Shown piece by piece: positions 59,111-64,000 of a stretch of 64,000 nt of DNA (the first letter of the stretch is position 1; each line of letters begins with the position of its first letter). The DNA comes from Brachionus manjavacas (Eukaryota > Rotifera > Eurotatoria > Ploima > Brachionidae). The stretch covers positions 8,564,501 to 8,628,500 of the forward strand of contig JAHQIY010000004.1 in assembly GCA_019054805.1 (NCBI GenBank), written 5' to 3'. Under the pieces are notes generated by a model. That model was not told the DNA's origin. It did not search any database and was given only the letters and a program-made list of their open reading frames with translations. The position numbers and the translations under genes were made by a program.

Positions 59111-62100
59111 TTGAATTGAATTAACCTCCTTTAAGGAGAAGAAAAAAAAATATAAAAATAAAAAAAAATTAAAAAAAAAAAATCTTTTTTGTGTTTTTGT
59201 GTTTTTTTAAAAAATGAAAAATTATTAAAATTACAAAAAAAAAAAAAATAAAAAAGGAACATTAGTTCGAAAATAGAAAAAGGCATGAAAGTTAGAAAGC
59301 AAGATAATTTGGACCAAAATTCATGAATTTCTTTCATTTTGAATTAGCTCGTTTAGGAGAGTTCTGAAATGTTTTAATTTTAAATTGCATAGACATAACC
59401 AAGTTGAATTAGATATACCATCATTAGAAATCAGATTAATCTTAAGATTTTCTTTAAGTTGGTTTGTATTTACAGTAATTTTTGAGGTTTCAATTTTAAA
59501 GTACTTGGAAATAAGAACCAAGTCATAAACCTGACGATCAGTGTTCGTTACATTTCACGAACAGTCAATTTGACGACCAGGTAAATTAATTACTGTTCGT
59601 AAAAAAAAAGAACTGATCGTGAAAATTTTTACCTGGACGAAAAAATAAATTATCAAATTAATTAATATTTATTTCTAAATGAAAAATTAAAGTAGTTTTC
59701 TATATTTTTTTTCGAAATTTCGAGTAAATTAGTTTAATTAAAAAATTCGTTTATTCGTCTTATACTTGATTTTTTTTCGGACGGTCTCTAGTTCTTTTAA
59801 TTGGGATATTAATTACGTCTTCAGCATGATTGTCTCTAGGAACACTTTCCAATCTTATACTAGATAATTTCTGGCTTAATTCATCGCATTCATAAGGAAC
59901 AACAATTGAAGAAAAATAAATAGTTAATTTTTTAAATCAGGTGCCCTTAGTTTCGTGCTTTAAGCAATGTAAATCGCAAAGTTCATGTATTATTTTACGT
60001 TGTTTTGAACTTAGACAACTCCTAAATTAATAATATAATTCTCAACTTTTAATTTGAGTAATGATGTCTTTAATTGATGAAATAAATGAATGAAACTTTG
60101 ATGTGCTTTTTTTTTTACAATTTTTTTTTCACTGATCGTACGCATACACACCTGTTCGTCAAACAAAAATTACTGTTCGTAAAATTTGACGATCAGATAA
60201 ATTAATTAATTTACCTGGTCGTCAAATTGACTGTTCGTGAAATGTAACGAACACTGATCGTCAGGTTTATAAGACCCTTTAATGGATTTAAAAAAAGCCT
60301 TTTGACTCAATTTTATTTTTTTTTTCATTTTTTTACATGTATATTTTTTTTCTTATTTTAAACTTTATTTTATTTTGTTTTTTTTTTATTTTTTTTAATC
60401 TGAAGGAACCTTAGCTCGATACAGATATACAAATAAATAAAATAAAATAATTGATCAAAAAATGATGTTAGCTGTTCTCTGACAATACGGTAATACGGTA
60501 ATACCAGAATTGATCATTAACACAATACGAGTTCTTTACGAAAAATCATCAATAATTCAAAAATTTTCCAACAACTGGTGTACTTCAAGGCGATTAACTT
60601 GTCCCTTTTCTCTTCATTGTAGTGACAGACTAAATAAGATCTTCGGAAGGAGCTCAACAGATAAGTCAATCAGAATCCGATCATCCATGAAATAAGAAAA
60701 ATGCAACCCAGCTTTATTTGACATTGTCTCCGAATGCACGAAGATGAATGAGAAACCAGCACGAATTTATTCATTAAATGAATCAAAAGTGAGGAAATCA
60801 AATGGAAAAGGAAGAAGACCAGAATCTTACCTTCACCAAATTTCAAAGTACATCCAACAAGATCTTAAGGACAACCTACCAGGACCCGAAATTAAAAATT
60901 ATGCCAGAGACAAGGAAAGTTGGAATTATGAAAACTGCTTAGATAATATTAAAACTTTAACATTAAAAAATATTGTATATAAATTAAATTAGGCATTGAA
61001 AATTTTGAAAAAGGTGTCAATAAAAAAATATCGCTTGCAATCTATTATATAATTTATAAGTTTTAATTAATACAAAAAAATTTGATAAATATTGAAATTT
61101 TTTAAATCAATAACATTTAAAGATATCGATAAAATATCGATGTTATCCCAATGATATCGATATTGTAATAAGGTATTTTTATTAATTTATATGAAAGATT
61201 ATTTTATTTTTTAAATTTTTTTGAATTTGATTAAAATAAAGAAAATATTAACATTTATAAAAGATTTTTGTATTTTTACAAATAAAAAAAAGAAAAAATT
61301 ACACATAAAAATAGAAAATAAAAAAGTTCATAAAAAAAATGATTTCTACGAGGATTTAATTTAATATTCTAGAAACAAAACACAAACTTTTAAGCTTTTC
61401 TAAAACCGGACCTAACAACGAGAAGATTGAGAGGAGATCTGATACAGTCGTTCAAGATAATTAATAAAATTGAGTTAGTTGAGTTTAAAAAAGGATTAAC
61501 CTATGGTCAAAGTGGTCAAGTATACGACTTAAGAAGGCATTCAAAGTCTCTACGTCGTGAACAGATAAAAAACTGTTCTTCGCGTTTCCATTTTTCCACA
61601 AATAGAGTTGTAATATATGGAACCAATTACCGGAAGAAATAGTTAGCGCAAAAACGTTGAATATTTTTAAGTCGAAATTAGATGCTTGGCTTGTGAAAAA
61701 GGAAGCGACTGCTATAGCTCATTAGAGCTCTGCTCGGGTATTTTTCCGAGTTGCAGTTCAACATACTACTACTACTACTAACCTTTTAAATCAATTTTAC
61801 CCTGATCTGTCTTTAAATTATTTTATATATTTTATTTTTTCTATTAATGAATATCCAGCTTGAATTTCCTACTTTTCAACAAATTTTCACGATCTATAGT
61901 ACCCTAATCCATAAAACGTAGGATTAAACTTTTCAATTTTTTTAATATTTTTCTTAATTTTTAGATGAGAAAATAATGTGGAGAACTTAACTAGCCATAA
62001 TTTCTAAAAAAGAGGAAAATTGAGTCTTATGGAAGTTATTTGACTTGAAGCCAAGGTGGCTTGCTACGGTCTATGGGCACTGTAAATTTAATTTCAAATT

Positions 62101-63293
62101 TTTATTAACGCCTTTTGAATACTAAAAATTAATTTTTTTCTTTCGCTATTTTAACATTTCTCTATTACGAATGTTTACCTACTGAAATTTATAAACTGAA
62201 ATCATTTTCACAGAATCAATTAAATTAAATTAAAATTTTAGAATAATTCCTCAGGTATACATGCAAACTGAAATTTTTAGCTAATTGGAACTCTATCCAG
62301 TCGTTCATTTATATTTTTTTAATTTAATATCTTTTAAAATTAGAAATCCGAATTTAAAATTAAGAAACAAAAAGGTTATTTTTAGCCATTACTTGGTAAT
62401 AAAGGGTTGATTTATCTTTAATTTAATAAAAAAAAGCCAAATTTACTTTGACGTCAGATAAAAGCCCTATTGTCGTAATTAAATTTTAAACTTTGACTTT
62501 AATAAATCATTTGATAGATAGATAATTGAACGAGCATTAAACTGCTTGAAAGATAACTTCATTTTGATTTTTTTTTAAATTTATGTTTTGTGACAAAAAT
62601 TTTCTTACCTAAAGTACAAACTTCAATTGCATTGTCCTTTTCAACTGCGATTGATTCGAATTGAATAAAATTGTCGGACACCAGTTTGGCAAGATCACTG
62701 TTAAGTTTATGCTTTAAATTGTCCAAGTCCTGCAATAACTTTAGACTACCAATTGTTGTATTTTTAAAATTTTTTTCGCTCAATTCTGATTTATACATCA
62801 ATTTAATTGAGTCTTTTTTTTTTTTTTGATTAATTACAAAAATATAAATAATTTAAATTTACCATTATCACTTATTATTTCGAGGCAATCAATGTTAAAT
62901 TTGAGTCTGGTAAAATTTTTCATAATTTGATCAGACTCAAGCCCTGAATATGAAAGTAACTTGTTCGCCCCAGAATTGTATTTCAGCAGCTTTAGTGTCA
63001 CCAATTTTTCATAAGACGGCATTCCGATTATTTTCATCTCCTTTAAAAGATAAAAGTTTAAAAAGGATATAAAAATATGTCCAAAATAGTCATACTTGCA
63101 GTGGCGATTGAATATGTGGAAATGGTTTTAACCAAAAAATGATAAATGCACATTTGAAAACAATGACTGACAAAAAAATTATTAAAATGTAATAATGTTT
63201 AAATAGAAACTTCATGAATCTAAAACTAATAGTTTCGATTAAAATTGTTTGAATAAAATTTAAAAAATTGTTTTCTATTTGCATTAGTTTCAT
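55949..63293 (-). CDS. Dispatched-like RND-family membrane protein, four exons
   Basis: Exons: 63293 (or further)-63096, 62863-63040, 62609-62812 and 55949-58614, joined by GT-AG introns in phases 0, 1 and 1, giving 1081 residues from the first ATG. Dispatched exports cholesterol-modified Hedgehog from producing cells. TM1 at 34-54 is followed by PFPHIQSPLQ, like the LPDFSDPLLG stretch of Dispatched, then a luminal domain. A sterol-sensing-like group of membrane spans covers about 315-480 with TERSKK between TM4 and TM5. A second luminal domain has IQIVWGSKIQ, like the VVFG motif. A second bundle ends LPLLGSSVKFYSSLGKVILI and SYLYSALFLPSLL. The cytoplasmic tail, about 945-1081, is rich in Arg-Ser sites (RRSS, RRFS). 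Divergent: the acidic GADD of TM4 is ILNDS, and the second bundle has SQY where an Asp is usual. An upstream exon ending at a TTTAG acceptor near 63338 is possible. Confidence 0.78.
59088..59400 (-). mobile_element. Retroelement remnant with TAAA tail
   Basis: Read on the minus strand, a segment ends CTTTAAGGAGGTTAATTCAA and a tail of about six ATAA/TAAA units (59088-59115). A frame reaching to 59521 (SNSTWLCLCNLKLKHFRTLL) may be its coding remnant. The pattern resembles the family with a 3' end at 40372 and 60450. Confidence 0.4.
59528..60267. mobile_element. 740-bp element with 65-bp perfect inverted repeats
   Basis: The ends AACCTGACGATCAGTGTTCG (59528 onward) and its complement (to 60267) are identical for about 65 bases, and shorter related blocks (CTGTTCGT, GATCGT) continue inward. 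TA lies on both sides (59526-59527 and 60268-60269), consistent with Tc1/mariner-type insertion, though no longer target duplication is visible. The interior has no transposase. Perfect terminal identity suggests recent movement. Confidence 0.75.
60335..60450 (+). mobile_element. Dispersed retroelement 3' end, copy 2
   Basis: T-rich sequence, then TCTGAAGGAACCTTAGCTCG, ATACAGA and an AAATAAATAAAA tail, matching 40245-40372. Confidence 0.5.
60480..60992 (+). mobile_element. Second LINE type, internally deleted reverse transcriptase
   Basis: IRVLYEKSSIIQKF and then TTGVLQGD, a stop, LVPFLFIVVTD (60569-60640) match the LINE palm motif TTGVLQGDxLxPFLFI. A large deletion follows, and the frame 60744-60992 (KGRRPESYLHQISKYIQQDL, then EIKNYARDKESWNYE) looks like the element's C-terminus, where other LINEs have a GRP...ARDRxxW pattern. 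It differs from the TAC-tailed family. Confidence 0.6.
61390..61780 (+). mobile_element. LINE 3' end with TAC tail
   Basis: LRGDLIQSFKIINKIELVEF, YDLRRHSKSLRREQIKNCSS, RFHFSTNRVV and, after a frame change near 61615, WNQLPEEIVSAKTLNIFKSK, LDAWL. This is the CR1/Jockey-type C-terminus. The 3' untranslated region matches that of the minus copy at 27340-27420, and a (TAC)5 tail ends it near 61765-61780. It is 5'-truncated and inactive. Confidence 0.75.
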
Positions 63294-63550
63294 AAAAAAT
63301 AAAATTAAAAAATCAATAAACCATTTAATCCTTCTTGCTAAACTCAATAAAATTTTATATTTTAATTTAAATTGCGTTTTATTGTTGTATCTCAGCTAAA
63401 ACTCCGGAAAACTTGGAGGCGAATTTATTAAGGATGGATTAAGAAAATTCATTTAAAAAAAAACTGATTTTTAATTAATTTATTCAATTTTTTTTTCTGC
63501 AGCATACGAACCACTTGATTATAAAATTGTTTTGGGGTTCAAAAAAAAAA

Positions 63551-63622
63551 GCTTCGAGCGAGGTTCGAACTCGCGACCTTCTGCGTGTGAAGCAGACGTG
63601 ATAACCACTACACTATCGAAGC
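63551..63622 (-). tRNA. tRNA-Val (anticodon CAC)
   Basis: The minus strand folds as a complete 72-base cloverleaf: acceptor GCTTCGA/TCGAAGC, D arm GTGT/TCAC with loop AGTGGTTA, anticodon stem TCTGC/GCAGA with loop TTCACAC (anticodon CAC, valine), T arm GCGAG/CTCGC with loop TTCGAAC. The internal promoter boxes (TAGTGTAGTGG and AGTTCGAACCT) are intact. No intron. A T run follows directly, serving as terminator. The next base, position 73, is T, whereas valine tRNAs usually have A; it could be a slightly off copy. Confidence 0.93.
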
Positions 63623-64000
63623 TGTCTGTTTCTTAATTATTAGAAATTCTATTTTCATTCCAACTATAATTTATAATGAAGAATCAAAAATACTGAGGAA
63701 TAAATGAGTATTTTTTTTGTTATAAATAATTTAAACAAAAAATCTATTAATAGGTATCTAGGGTTTTTGAATAGCTTTTATTCAATAAATCCAAGGAAAA
63801 ACTAGCGATTTTCTAAGATGAACGCATCTTCTAAAATCTATTTAAATTTTTTAATTAAAATAATTTTTATTAATTTATGCATGATCTAGAATTAAAATGT
63901 ACTTGAAAAAAAGAAGAACTACCATTTCGATTGACAGACACACTAAGAATTTTTTATCAAAATAAATCGTATTTGAAAATTATTATTTAACAATCATCAA
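63623..64000. other. Right-hand flank
   Basis: AT-rich, nothing recognised. An upstream exon of the Dispatched-like gene could lie here or beyond the window. Confidence 0.3.

Larger units (their letters stand above)
58615..62608 (-). other. Intron 3 of the Dispatched-like gene (4 kb)
   Basis: A phase-1 intron between TL and DETINQYL with donor GTAAGA and acceptor TTATTAAG. It holds several mobile-element remains described separately, mostly in the direction opposite to the gene. Confidence 0.7.

Overview
The window is nuclear DNA of an animal. It is extremely AT-rich, with long gene-poor stretches full of A/T runs, introns of either about 45-80 bp or several kb, and many decayed non-LTR retrotransposons and small inverted-repeat transposons. 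Notch, a Dispatched-like protein and an anoctamin together point to a bilaterian invertebrate. An AT-rich small invertebrate such as a monogonont rotifer or a flatworm would fit, but the species cannot be fixed from sequence alone.

Layout, left to right. 1-958 (minus): the start of a secreted or membrane leucine-rich-repeat protein that runs off the left edge. 1.0-28.3 kb: a gene desert holding a 281-bp TA-flanked MITE, a dead LINE reverse transcriptase, an A-B-A-B tandem array, a long hairpin, and a nest of three LINE remnants at 25.5-27.7 kb. 28329-31283 (minus): an intronless, GC-rich, short Notch receptor with six EGF repeats, a Notch heterodimerisation domain, a membrane span, a RAM motif, ankyrin repeats and a nuclear tail, but no LNR modules. 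Directly upstream of Notch lie about ten copies of a roughly 140-bp unit and then a 140-bp block present twice. 42256-52408 (minus): an anoctamin (TMEM16) gene that I rebuilt as 16 exons with consistent splice phases; its N-terminal exons are missing or unrecognised. 55211-55731: a 505-bp inverted-repeat element with a perfect 8-bp target duplication. 55949-63293 or beyond (minus): a divergent Dispatched-like transporter in at least four exons, whose 4-kb third intron carries a 740-bp inverted-repeat element and LINE debris. 63551-63622 (minus): tRNA-Val(CAC).

Two of the protein genes, Notch and Dispatched, belong to developmental cell signalling, the second through Hedgehog release; this is family knowledge, and nothing suggests co-regulation. 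The LRR and Notch genes are visibly GC-rich and unbroken, while the anoctamin and Dispatched genes are AT-rich and split by introns. The most unusual observation is the Notch receptor without its LNR autoinhibitory module, together with the repeat array at its 5' side.
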